This document shows, one piece after another, positions 1 through 5,887 of a DNA stretch of 6,645 nt; position 1 is the stretch's first letter; the number at the start of each line of letters is the position of its first letter. The DNA is from Actinomycetes bacterium (GTDB lineage: Bacteria; Actinomycetota; Coriobacteriia; Coriobacteriales; Coriobacteriaceae). A program made the position numbers and the translations under genes. Where the stretch lies: positions 1 through 6,645 of the forward strand of contig JAEZNV010000081.1 in the NCBI GenBank assembly GCA_023441725.1, read 5' to 3'. The notes beneath the pieces were generated by a model, which made no database searches, was not told where the DNA came from, and was given only the letters and a program-made list of their open reading frames with translations.

Positions 1-2
1 GT

Positions 3-113
3 GTGGCTGCGGAGGCTTTATTCGTTGCGGCGCATTGTGTTTGGGTCGCTGAGATGAGTCGATTTGCCCCGAAAGAGGAGGGCATTGACCTTAGGGTCAT
101 GCCCGACGAATGA
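3..113 (+). other. Possible 3' end of a plus-strand gene cut by the left edge, or the sense reading of a structured repeat
   Basis: One plus-strand frame is open from the window edge to a TGA at 111-113. It reads 36 residues ending in KEEGIDLRVMPDE. It could be the C-terminus of a gene convergent with the exporter operon. However, the last 13 codons lie inside the hairpin at 60-124. A similar reading, KEEGIGLVAMPDD plus stop, occurs on the minus strand of the related hairpin at 4512-4609, where no gene is evident. The coding reading may therefore be a by-product of the repeat. I recognise no family in the visible part. Confidence 0.2.
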
Positions 114-124
114 GCGGCAAATCG
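60..124. repeat. Structured palindromic repeat, copy A
   Basis: The outer stem CGATTTGCC (60-68) pairs perfectly with GGCAAATCG (116-124). Inside, GGGCAT (80-85) pairs with ATGCCC (99-104), T86 is bulged, GACC (87-90) pairs with GGTC (95-98), and the loop is TTAG. The segment 71-85 is identical, in reverse complement, to 4567-4581. The segment 98-109 is identical, in reverse complement, to 4543-4554. The element lies 20 bases past the stop of the second ABC gene. It might help end that transcript, but no convincing T-run follows on either strand. Confidence 0.7.
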
Positions 125-142
125 GCCGTCTCGGCGGGCCGA
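122..142 (-). terminator. Weak candidate terminator after the exporter operon
   Basis: TCGGCC (122-127) pairs with GGCCGA (137-142) around a 9-nt loop, directly after the stop codon of the second ABC gene. On the minus strand the stem is followed only by a short TTT. Bases 122-124 are shared with the outer stem of the neighbouring repeat hairpin, so the two folds exclude each other. Confidence 0.3.
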
Positions 143-143
143 A

Positions 144-2063
144 CTACTCCAGCTCAAACGCTCCGGTGTAGAGCTGGTAGTAATACCCGCGCTTGGCGAT
201 CAGCTCGTCGTGGTTGCCGCGCTCGATGATGCGGCCGTGGTCCAGGCAGATGATCGCGTCGGAGTTGCGCACGGTGGACAGGCGGTGTGCGATGACAAAC
301 GTCGTGCGGCCTTCCATGAGCTTGTCCATGCCGGCTTGCACGATAGCCTCGGTGCGGGTGTCGATGGAGCTCGTGGCCTCGTCCAGGATCATCGCCGGCG
401 GATCGGCGACGGCAGCGCGTGCAATCGAAATCAGCTGGCGCTGGCCCTGCGACAGCTGGGCGCCGTTGCCGGTGAGCATGGTGTCGTAGCCGTCGGGCAG
501 GCGGGTGATAAAGTCGTCCGCGCCCGCGAGCTTGGCCGCCGCGATGCACTCCTCGTCGGTGGCGTCCAGGTTGCCGTAGCGGATGTTATCCATCACGGTG
601 CCGGTGAACAGGTTCACGTCCTGCAGCACCACGCCCAGTGAGCGGCGCAGATCGGCCTTGCGGATCTTGTTGACGTTGATGCCGTCGTAGCGGATCTTGC
701 CGTCGGCGATGTCATAGAAGCGGTTGATGAGGTTGGTGATGGTCGTCTTGCCGGCACCGGTGGCGCCGACAAATGCGACCTTCTGGCCCGGCTTGGCAAA
801 CACAGACACGCCGTGCAGCACCTCGTGGTCGGGCGTGTAGCCAAAGTCGACGTTGTCCATGACCAGGGCGCCGCGCAGCGGCACGTACTCGATCTCGCCG
901 GTTGCGCGGTGCGGATGTTTCCATGCCCACATGCCGGTGTGGTGGTCGGCCTCCTCGAGCTGCCAGGTATCGGGGTTCACCTGCGCGTTGACGAGCGTCA
1001 CGTAGCCTTCGTCGGCCTCGGGCTCCTCGTCGATGAGCTCAAAGATGCGGTCGGCGCCGGCGAGGCCCATGACCACGGCGTTGATCTGCTGCGAGATCTG
1101 ACCGATCTGTCCGCAGAACTGCTTGGTCATGTTGAGGAACGGCACCACGACGGCGATGGACAGTGTCATGCCCGAGATGCTCAGGTTGGGCACGCCCAGC
1201 GCCAGGAAAATGCCGCCTGCCAGTGCGACCAGCACGTAGAGCAGGTTGCCCAGGTTCATAAGGATAGGCATGAGGATGTTGGCGTACATGTTGGCCTTCT
1301 GCGAGACCTCGAAGAGCTTTTCGTTGCGCTCGTCAAAATCAGCCTCGGCGGCAGACTCGTGGCAGAATGCCTTGACGACCTTCTGGCCGTTCATGACTTC
1401 CTCGATATGGCCCTCGACCACGCCGAGCTCGGACTGCTGCGCAATAAAGAAACGCGCGGAGTTGGAGCCGAGCAGCTTGGTCATAAAGGTCATAAAGACG
1501 ACGCCGGCCACAATGACCAGGCACATCCACACGCTGTAGTACAGCATGATAAAGAATACCGTGACGATGACGATGGTCGTCATGAGCAGGTTGGGCAGCG
1601 ACTGGCTGATCATCTGGCGCAGCGTGTCGATGTCGTTGGTGTAGTGGCTCATGATGTCGCCGCGCTGGTGCGTGTCGAAGTAGCGAATCGGCAGGTCCTG
1701 CATGCGGTTGAACATCTTCTCGCGCAGCTTCTCGAGCGAGCCCTGCGTGACGATGGCCATGGCGCGGTTCCAGAAGAGCGAAGACAGGATGCCGATGCCG
1801 TAGATGCAGGCGAGGGTAGTCACGAGCTGTGCGATCTTGGGCTGTGCGGCTTCCCAATCGCCCGACTGCCACGATTCGCTAATAATCTGCAGGGCGCTCT
1901 GAAGGAAGGTCGCGCCGATGGAGTTGATGATGGCGCAGAGCACCACGCCGACGACGACGAGGGGCAAAAGCACGGGGTAGAAGCCAAAGAGCGTCTTGAT
2001 GAGGCGCGACATGGTGCCGCCCTTGCGGTTGAGCGCGCGCTCGGCGGTCGTTGCCTTACTCAT
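144..2063 (-). CDS. ABC exporter half-transporter, catalytically competent subunit (permease-ATPase fusion)
   Basis: This 639-residue protein is an inner-membrane type IV exporter half: about six membrane helices (roughly residues 28-318) followed by an ATPase domain (roughly 400-639). The ATPase motifs are A-loop Y409, Walker A GATGAGKT (433-440), Q-loop Q481, signature LSQGQ (537-541), Walker B ending in D561 with catalytic E562, and switch H593. An insert at about 351-395 (rich in W, H and E) separates membrane and ATPase domains and is, as I recall, typical of this subfamily. All catalytic residues are intact, but the signature is LSQGQ instead of LSGGQ. This matches a heterodimer in which it supplies the poor signature to its partner's degenerate site. 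The start at 2063 is preferred over the longer open frame to 2234. It has AAGGAGG (2071-2077) 7 nt upstream and overlaps the previous stop by 8 bases (ATGAGTAA), whereas the extra 57 residues look non-native. Substrate unknown; drug or toxic-compound export is inferred from the MarR neighbour. Confidence 0.95.
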   Translation of the reverse strand: MSKATTAERALNRKGGTMSRLIKTLFGFYPVLLPLVVVGVVLCAIINSIGATFLQSALQIISESWQSGDWEAAQPKIAQLVTTLACIYGIGILSSLFWNRAMAIVTQGSLEKLREKMFNRMQDLPIRYFDTHQRGDIMSHYTNDIDTLRQMISQSLPNLLMTTIVIVTVFFIMLYYSVWMCLVIVAGVVFMTFMTKLLGSNSARFFIAQQSELGVVEGHIEEVMNGQKVVKAFCHESAAEADFDERNEKLFEVSQKANMYANILMPILMNLGNLLYVLVALAGGIFLALGVPNLSISGMTLSIAVVVPFLNMTKQFCGQIGQISQQINAVVMGLAGADRIFELIDEEPEADEGYVTLVNAQVNPDTWQLEEADHHTGMWAWKHPHRATGEIEYVPLRGALVMDNVDFGYTPDHEVLHGVSVFAKPGQKVAFVGATGAGKTTITNLINRFYDIADGKIRYDGINVNKIRKADLRRSLGVVLQDVNLFTGTVMDNIRYGNLDATDEECIAAAKLAGADDFITRLPDGYDTMLTGNGAQLSQGQRQLISIARAAVADPPAMILDEATSSIDTRTEAIVQAGMDKLMEGRTTFVIAHRLSTVRNSDAIICLDHGRIIERGNHDELIAKRGYYYQLYTGAFELE

Positions 2064-3870
2064 GTGCCTCGCCTCCTTCCTGGGTCTGAGCTTGCGTTGT
2101 GGATGCCTCGGTGTCGGCCTCGACGGCCCCTTCGCCCTCGGCAGACATCTTGTTTTGCGAGGTAAAGGTCTCGCGGTAGATCTCGCTTGTCTTAAGCAGC
2201 TCGTCATGGTTGCCGATTTGCGCGATGCGGCCACCTTCCATGACGATGATGCGGTCTGCGTCCTGCACGGAGCTAATGCGCTGGGCGATGATGAGCTTGG
2301 TCGTGTTAGGCAGATAGCTTGCCAGCCCTGCGCGAATCTTGGCGTCGGTCTTGGTGTCGACGGCGCTGGTGGAGTCGTCCAGGATCAAGATCTTGGGGCG
2401 ACGCAGCAGGGCACGCGCAATGCACAGGCGCTGCTTCTGACCGCCGGAAACATTGGAGCCGCCCTGCTCGATCCAGGTGTCGTAGCCCTTGGGGAAACCG
2501 TCGACAAACTCATCGGCGCAGGCCAGATGTGCCGCCTCGCGGACCTCCTCGTCGGTGGCATTCGGGTCGCCCCAGCGCAGATTTTCGGCGATGGTGCCGC
2601 TAAACAGCACGTTTTTCTGCAGCACCATGGCGACCTGGTGGCGCAGGGCGTCCAGGTCGTAGTCGCGCACGTCCATGCCGCCCACGCGCACGGTGCCTTC
2701 GGTGGCGTCGTATAGGCGGGCGATGAGGTTTACAAGCGTGGACTTGGCCGAGCCAGTGCCGCCGATGATGCCGATGGTCTCGCCGCTCTTAATGTGCAGG
2801 TCGATATCGTCGAGCGCCTGGCGCTTCGCATGCGCGGAATACTTAAAGCTCACGTGGTCAAAGTCGATGGAACCGTCGACAACCTCGAGCACGGGCTCGG
2901 CGGGATTGGCGATCGTGGGCTCGGCGGCCAACACCTCGGTAATGCGGTGCGCCGATTCGTCGGCCATGGTCACCATGACAAAGATCATCGACAGCTGCAT
3001 CAGGCTCATAAGGATCTGGAAACCATAGGTAAAGATCGAGGAGAGCTGGCCCACATCGAACAGCGTGCCCTGGCTCGTGATGATGAGCTTGGAGCCCAGG
3101 TAGATGATGACGACAAACGCGCCGTTGACGCAGATGTTCATCATGGGGTTGTTAAAGGCCAGCAGTTTCTCGGCGCGGGTGAAGTCCATCTGGACGTCGC
3201 GCGCGGCGGTCGCGAACTTCTCCTTCTCAAAGTCTTCGCGCACATAGCTCTTGACCACGCGCATGCCGGTGACGTTTTCCTCGACAGACTCGTTAAGTGC
3301 GTCGTACTTGTGGAACACGCGCGAGAAGATGGGGCGCACCTTAAAGATGATAAAGAACAGTCCAAAGCCCAGTAGCGGAATGATGACCAGGTAGACCATG
3401 GCGACGCTGCCGCCCATGATAAACGCCATGGTAATGGCGAAGATCAATACCAGCGGCGCGCGCACGGCGATACGGATAATCATCATAAAGGCCTGCTGCA
3501 CGTTGTTGATGTCGGTGGTCAGGCGCGTGACGAGCGAGGAGCTCGAGAACTCATCGATGTTGGCAAAGCTGAACGTCTGGATCTTGTAGAACAGGGCGTG
3601 ACGCAGGTTCTTGGCGAAGCCGCAGCTCGCATGGCTGCAGGTGACGCCGGCAGCGGCGCCAAAAGCAAGCGACGTCAGCGCGATGAGCACCAAAAAGCCT
3701 GCGGTGGGAAGCATCTCGGCTACGGTGGTGCCGTCTTTGATGGCGTCGATCAGGTTGGCGGTGATAAATGGAATCAGCATCTCGCAGAGCACCTCGCCAA
3801 GCACGAGCAATGGCGTGGCAACAGCGACTTTCATATAGTCGCGGATGCTGCCCATGAGGGTTTTAATCAT
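2056..3870 (-). CDS. ABC exporter half-transporter, degenerate-site subunit (permease-ATPase fusion)
   Basis: This 604-residue protein has about six membrane helices (roughly 17-300) and an ATPase domain (roughly 335-570). Its nucleotide motifs are unusual. Walker A is GGTGSAKS (370-377), with Ala375 where Gly is normal. Walker B ends DD, so the catalytic Glu is replaced by Asp499. The switch His is replaced by Gln530. The signature VSGGQ (474-478), A-loop Y344 and Q-loop Q418 look normal. This is the pattern of the degenerate partner in heterodimeric exporters such as TM287/288, BmrCD and LmrCD. The C-terminal tail (572-604) is rich in Glu, Thr and Gln and probably disordered. The start at 3870 has GGGAGGA upstream on the minus strand, and its ATG overlaps the marR stop (ATGATTAA). 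The gene's own end overlaps the next ABC gene by 8 bases, implying coupled translation and matched amounts of the two subunits. Confidence 0.95.
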   Translation of the reverse strand: MIKTLMGSIRDYMKVAVATPLLVLGEVLCEMLIPFITANLIDAIKDGTTVAEMLPTAGFLVLIALTSLAFGAAAGVTCSHASCGFAKNLRHALFYKIQTFSFANIDEFSSSSLVTRLTTDINNVQQAFMMIIRIAVRAPLVLIFAITMAFIMGGSVAMVYLVIIPLLGFGLFFIIFKVRPIFSRVFHKYDALNESVEENVTGMRVVKSYVREDFEKEKFATAARDVQMDFTRAEKLLAFNNPMMNICVNGAFVVIIYLGSKLIITSQGTLFDVGQLSSIFTYGFQILMSLMQLSMIFVMVTMADESAHRITEVLAAEPTIANPAEPVLEVVDGSIDFDHVSFKYSAHAKRQALDDIDLHIKSGETIGIIGGTGSAKSTLVNLIARLYDATEGTVRVGGMDVRDYDLDALRHQVAMVLQKNVLFSGTIAENLRWGDPNATDEEVREAAHLACADEFVDGFPKGYDTWIEQGGSNVSGGQKQRLCIARALLRRPKILILDDSTSAVDTKTDAKIRAGLASYLPNTTKLIIAQRISSVQDADRIIVMEGGRIAQIGNHDELLKTSEIYRETFTSQNKMSAEGEGAVEADTEASTTQAQTQEGGEAHE

Positions 3871-4369
3871 CCAGTTCCTCCCAGGTTACACGGATTTTCT
3901 CGAGCATTTCGGCGAGCTGCTCGCGCTCGTCGTGAGTGAGGGCACTAAAGGCCCGTTCTTTACAGCGGATGCGGGCCGCCTGGTCGATGCGGGCGTTTTC
4001 CCGGCCGGTTTCGGTCAGGCGAATGGTGAGTTGCCGTCGATCCTTGGGGTTACGGCTGCGCTCGATGAGGCCGTTGACCTCGAGCTTGGACAGGATCTCG
4101 GAAAGCGACCCCGGCTTGAGGTCAAAGTGCATGCCGAGTTCCTGCTGCGACATCTCGCCGCCGGGCTGCTTGGCCAGCAGGCAGATGATGGGCGCCTTGC
4201 CGGACACGCCTCCGCCATGAAAATGCATGTAATGGCCGCAAAAACCCAGGCCGCTCAGGATGCGCTTGGCGAGTTTGTCTTCGGCGCTGACCGCTTCGAG
4301 TATGTCTACCGGTTGCGACGGGTCACCGCCGGGCTCGTGCGAACAAAGGTTAAGAGGTTCATCGCACAT
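3863..4369 (-). CDS. MarR-family winged helix-turn-helix transcriptional regulator
   Basis: This 168-residue cytoplasmic DNA-binding protein probably represses the exporter operon of which it is the first gene. The winged helix spans about 57-122: an HTH with MSQQELG at 73-79, a recognition helix around 86-98 (PGSLSEILSKLE), and a wing carrying D110-R111-R112, the conserved DxR-type hallmark of the family. The C-terminal helices (125-165) would form the dimer interface. The N-terminal 20 residues are a Cys/Asp/Pro-rich extension. A Cys/His-rich stretch follows at C44, H46, H49 and H51, which could sense metal or oxidants (inference). Start: ATG at 4369 is the first available, because an in-frame TAA lies two codons upstream. 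The Shine-Dalgarno GAAAGGAG (4382-4389) is 12 nt away, which is long. The gene overlaps the next ABC gene by 8 bases. The ligand cannot be read from the sequence. Confidence 0.93.
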   Translation of the reverse strand: MCDEPLNLCSHEPGGDPSQPVDILEAVSAEDKLAKRILSGLGFCGHYMHFHGGGVSGKAPIICLLAKQPGGEMSQQELGMHFDLKPGSLSEILSKLEVNGLIERSRNPKDRRQLTIRLTETGRENARIDQAARIRCKERAFSALTHDEREQLAEMLEKIRVTWEELDD

Positions 4370-4390
4370 GAATTAGTGTTGCTCCTTTCT

Positions 4391-4432
4391 TTAGTTAGGT
4401 AGTGGAATTGTTTTGTGCCTAACCAATTTAGG
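4391..4432. promoter_or_regulatory. Candidate MarR operator (TTAGG/CCTAA half-sites)
   Basis: There are three half-sites: TTAGG (4395-4399), CCTAA (4418-4422) and TTAGG (4428-4432). The inner pair forms CCTAA-N5-TTAGG exactly over the -10 and expected start site. A wider pairing of TTAGTTAGG (4391-4399) with CCTAACCAA (4418-4426) matches 8 of 9 bases. The position fits autorepression by the adjacent MarR protein, which is the usual arrangement in that family. Binding is inferred. Confidence 0.6.
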
Positions 4433-4453
4433 AGCGTGAGAAATCAATGTCAA
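4425..4453 (-). promoter_or_regulatory. Promoter of the marR-ABC-ABC operon
   Basis: On the minus strand a consensus -35 TTGACA (4453-4448) is followed by 17 nt and a -10 TAAATT (4430-4425, 4 of 6 consensus bases). Transcription would begin near 4418, giving a leader of about 50 nt before the marR ATG. The -10 lies within the CCTAA/TTAGG palindrome, so repressor binding would block polymerase. Confidence 0.7.
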
Positions 4454-4470
4454 GGTACCAAACTTATTAA

Positions 4471-4498
4471 GTTACGGCGTTTTGCCAAACGCCGTAAC
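4471..4498. repeat. Perfect 12-bp hairpin
   Basis: GTTACGGCGTTT (4471-4482) pairs without mismatch with AAACGCCGTAAC (4487-4498) around the loop TGCC. It begins 18 bases upstream of the -35 of the exporter promoter. No T-run follows on either strand, so it is not a classic terminator. It could be a protein-binding palindrome or a repeat unit. Confidence 0.75.
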
Positions 4499-4511
4499 CG
4501 CTCGACGCTGC

Positions 4512-4609
4512 AAGCGTTCCTAAGCGGCAATCTGGCGTTCAATCGTCGGGCATGGCCACAAGGCCTATGCCCTCCTCTTTCACGCCACCTTGCTCGCTTA
4601 GGAACGCTT
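4512..4609. repeat. Structured palindromic repeat, copy B (98-nt hairpin)
   Basis: The outer arms AAGCGTTCCTAAGCG (4512-4526) and CGCTTAGGAACGCTT (4595-4609) pair perfectly over 15 bp. Next inward, GCAA (4527-4530) pairs with TTGC (4590-4593), and TGGCGT (4533-4538) with ACGCCA (4582-4587). A symmetric internal loop of nine bases per side follows. Then GGGCAT (4548-4553) pairs with ATGCCC (4567-4572), and GGCC (4554-4557) with GGCC (4562-4565), with loop ACAA and bulged T4566. The whole element is one hairpin on a single axis. Its core repeats copy A (60-124) in the opposite orientation. Function unknown: structured RNA, transposon-related foldback or protein-binding repeat. Confidence 0.75.
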
Positions 4610-4660
4610 TCGCTGTCCGTCCTCAACCTGTGATTCCGCCACGGTCCGCTTCGGTGCATG

Positions 4661-4691
4661 TGGTCCCTTGGGGACGGAGGAAAAGGGATCA
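4661..4691. repeat. GTCCC-type small palindromic repeat
   Basis: TGGTCCCTT (4661-4669) pairs with AAGGGATCA (4683-4691) with one G-T wobble. An alternative fold pairs GTCCC with GGGAC within 4663-4674. The CCCTT/AAGGG composition resembles the hairpin at 6218-6250. REP-like palindromes mobilised by RAYT-type Y1 transposases are a possible class, but no such transposase is in the window. Confidence 0.5.
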
Positions 4692-4730
4692 CTTTGAGCT
4701 GTGATGACGCCATTCGAAGCGGCCTCGCCA

Positions 4731-4882
4731 AAAACTATGCCTAATTACTACGATGAATCCGGCATCCCCGACCACAACGGCTGTTTCTGAAAAAGCGCAA
4801 GCTATCTACCTGCGGTTTTGTTGGAGCGAAATTTGTTGTGGTTGGAGGTGGGCGGTTAAACGTAGTAAATAGGCATAGTTTT
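4731..4882. repeat. 152-nt long imperfect palindrome (foldback or MITE-like)
   Basis: The first 22 bases (4731-4752) and last 22 bases (4861-4882) are inverted repeats with one mismatch; each arm contains the pattern ACTATGCCTA or its near complement. Pairing continues inward, so that 4731-4778 and 4835-4882 align without gaps at 38 of 48 positions. The centre adds AAAAgCGCA (4791-4799) with TGCGgTTTT (4811-4819) on nearly the same axis. Terminal inverted repeats and small size suggest a non-autonomous mobile element, but I see no clear target-site duplication. An annealed-hairpin RNA or a large operator are alternatives. Confidence 0.65.
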
Positions 4883-5024
4883 GAAATGGCACTATATGAG
4901 TAGAGTCAACTAGGCCGTTATGGAGCAAACAGTCCCCATTTCCGAAACCTATCCGCAACAATCTGCTCTTCGCACTGCTCGACTCCGCTCGCAACGTCCC
5001 CTGCGCTACACTTAGTTGCACTGT

Positions 5025-5038
5025 GGCGCCGTTGCGCC
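5025..5038 (+). other. Leader hairpin ahead of the B6-kinase ribosome site
   Basis: GGCGC (5025-5029) and GCGCC (5034-5038) form a 5-bp GC stem with loop CGTT. It lies 11 bases upstream of AAGGGGG (5050-5056), the Shine-Dalgarno of the kinase gene. A possible -10 (TACACT, 5007-5012) just upstream has no clear -35 partner. It is too small to suggest a known riboswitch, and its effect on translation is unknown. Confidence 0.35.
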
Positions 5039-5062
5039 GCGCCCGACCCAAGGGGGACACTC

Positions 5063-5887
5063 ATGAAGAACACTCAGCTGCTGCTGATCAACGATATGTG
5101 CGGATACGGCAAGGTCGCGCTTTCCGCCATGCTGCCGGTGCTGTCGCACATGGGTTACCGTATCCATAACCTGCCGACGGCACTTGTGTCCGATACGCTC
5201 AACTATCCCAAGTTCTACATCCACGACACCACCGAGTACGTGCGCCAAAGCCTCGCTATCTGGGAGGAGCTCGGCTTTGAGTTCGACGCCATCTCGACCG
5301 GCTTTATCGTGACCGAGGAAGAGACGCGCATCATCTCGGACTTTTGCCACCGCCGTGCGCAAAAGGGCACCAAGGTGTTCGTTGACCCCATCATGGGCGA
5401 CAACGGCAAGCTCTATGCGGGCGTGCCCGAGTCCACAATCGGTCTCATGAGGCACCTGCTCGAGTGCGCCGACTACGCGGTTCCCAACTACACCGAGGCC
5501 TGTTTGCTCACCGACACGCCTATCGTCGAGCAAATTACGCCCGATGAGGCCCGCGCCCTTGTGGACGCTGTGCGCGAGCTGGGTGCCAAGTCGGTGGTCA
5601 TTACGAGCGCCGTAGTCAATGGCACGAACGCGGTTATTGGTTACGACCATGTGGCGGGGGAGTACTTTACGATTCCCTTTGAGCTCATTCCGGTCTATTT
5701 CCCGGGCACGGGCGACACGTTCTCGGCGGTGCTCGTCGGCCGCGTTATGGCAGGCTGGAGTCTGCAGCGCGCGACGTCCGATGCCATGCGCGTGGTGGCA
5801 GAGCTTATCGAACGCAATGCCGACCAAGAGGACAAGTCGGCCGGCCTTCCCATCGAGGCCTGCCTGGATGTGGTTGACCATGAGTAA
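5063..5887 (+). CDS. Pyridoxal/pyridoxamine kinase (PdxK/PdxY family, ribokinase-like fold)
   Basis: This 274-residue soluble enzyme has the family's usual length and probably phosphorylates pyridoxal, pyridoxamine or pyridoxine with ATP in vitamin B6 salvage towards pyridoxal phosphate. Evidence: an N-terminal substrate-side segment INDMCGYG (9-16); PTALVSDT (38-45); VDPIMGDNGKLY (107-118), with acidic residues D108 and D113 of the metal/ATP region; PNYTEA (141-146); and the ribokinase-superfamily anion-hole motif GTGD (215-218), with D218 as catalytic base. Cys13 sits where many relatives carry Ser or Thr. The ThiD-like hydroxymethylpyrimidine kinases share this fold and are the main alternative. 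The start has AAGGGGG (5050-5056) 6 nt upstream. The gene ends in an 8-base overlap (ATGAGTAA) with the next, small Cys-rich gene, so the two form an operon divergent from the exporter operon. Confidence 0.92.
   Translation: MKNTQLLLINDMCGYGKVALSAMLPVLSHMGYRIHNLPTALVSDTLNYPKFYIHDTTEYVRQSLAIWEELGFEFDAISTGFIVTEEETRIISDFCHRRAQKGTKVFVDPIMGDNGKLYAGVPESTIGLMRHLLECADYAVPNYTEACLLTDTPIVEQITPDEARALVDAVRELGAKSVVITSAVVNGTNAVIGYDHVAGEYFTIPFELIPVYFPGTGDTFSAVLVGRVMAGWSLQRATSDAMRVVAELIERNADQEDKSAGLPIEACLDVVDHE

Larger units (their letters stand above)
4370..5062. other. Gene-free intergenic region filled with palindromes
   Basis: This stretch of about 690 bases separates the divergently transcribed exporter and B6-kinase operons. 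Its open frames are short, have no recognisable domains, and cross hairpins. In order it holds the marR leader, operator and promoter, a perfect 12-bp hairpin (4471-4498), a long hairpin (4512-4609), a GTCCC-type hairpin (4661-4691), a 152-nt imperfect palindrome (4731-4882) and the leader of the kinase gene. From 4883 to 5000 I see only a weak pair GAAATGG (4883-4889) / CCATTTC (4936-4942). Several units may be dispersed genomic repeats. Confidence 0.8.

Noticed and set aside
813..2165. A 450-residue open frame antisense to the second ABC gene
   Set aside because: It is the complement-frame shadow of a GC-rich gene: composition is dominated by His, Asp, Val and Leu, with no domain, and it lies wholly across well-identified ABC motifs.
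2064..2234. A longer start for the second ABC gene
   Set aside because: The extra 57 residues are Arg/Pro-rich shadow of the upstream ABC gene's tail, and a strong ribosome site marks the start at 2063.
4450..4731. A 93-residue minus-strand frame upstream of marR
   Set aside because: It runs through three hairpins and the exporter -35, and its Arg/Pro-rich composition has no recognisable domain.
4737..4790. A 17-residue frame MPNYYDESGIPDHNGCF in the left arm of the long palindrome
   Set aside because: It has no ribosome site, and the matching right arm breaks after six codons, so a conserved peptide is not supported.
4806..5060. An 84-residue minus-strand frame in the intergenic region
   Set aside because: It crosses half of the 152-nt palindrome, has no domain or ribosome site, and looks like a chance frame over repeats.
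4883..5062. A riboswitch ahead of the B6 kinase
   Set aside because: Only a 5-bp GC stem and a lone TACACT are seen; no multi-helix fold or known aptamer pattern is recognisable.
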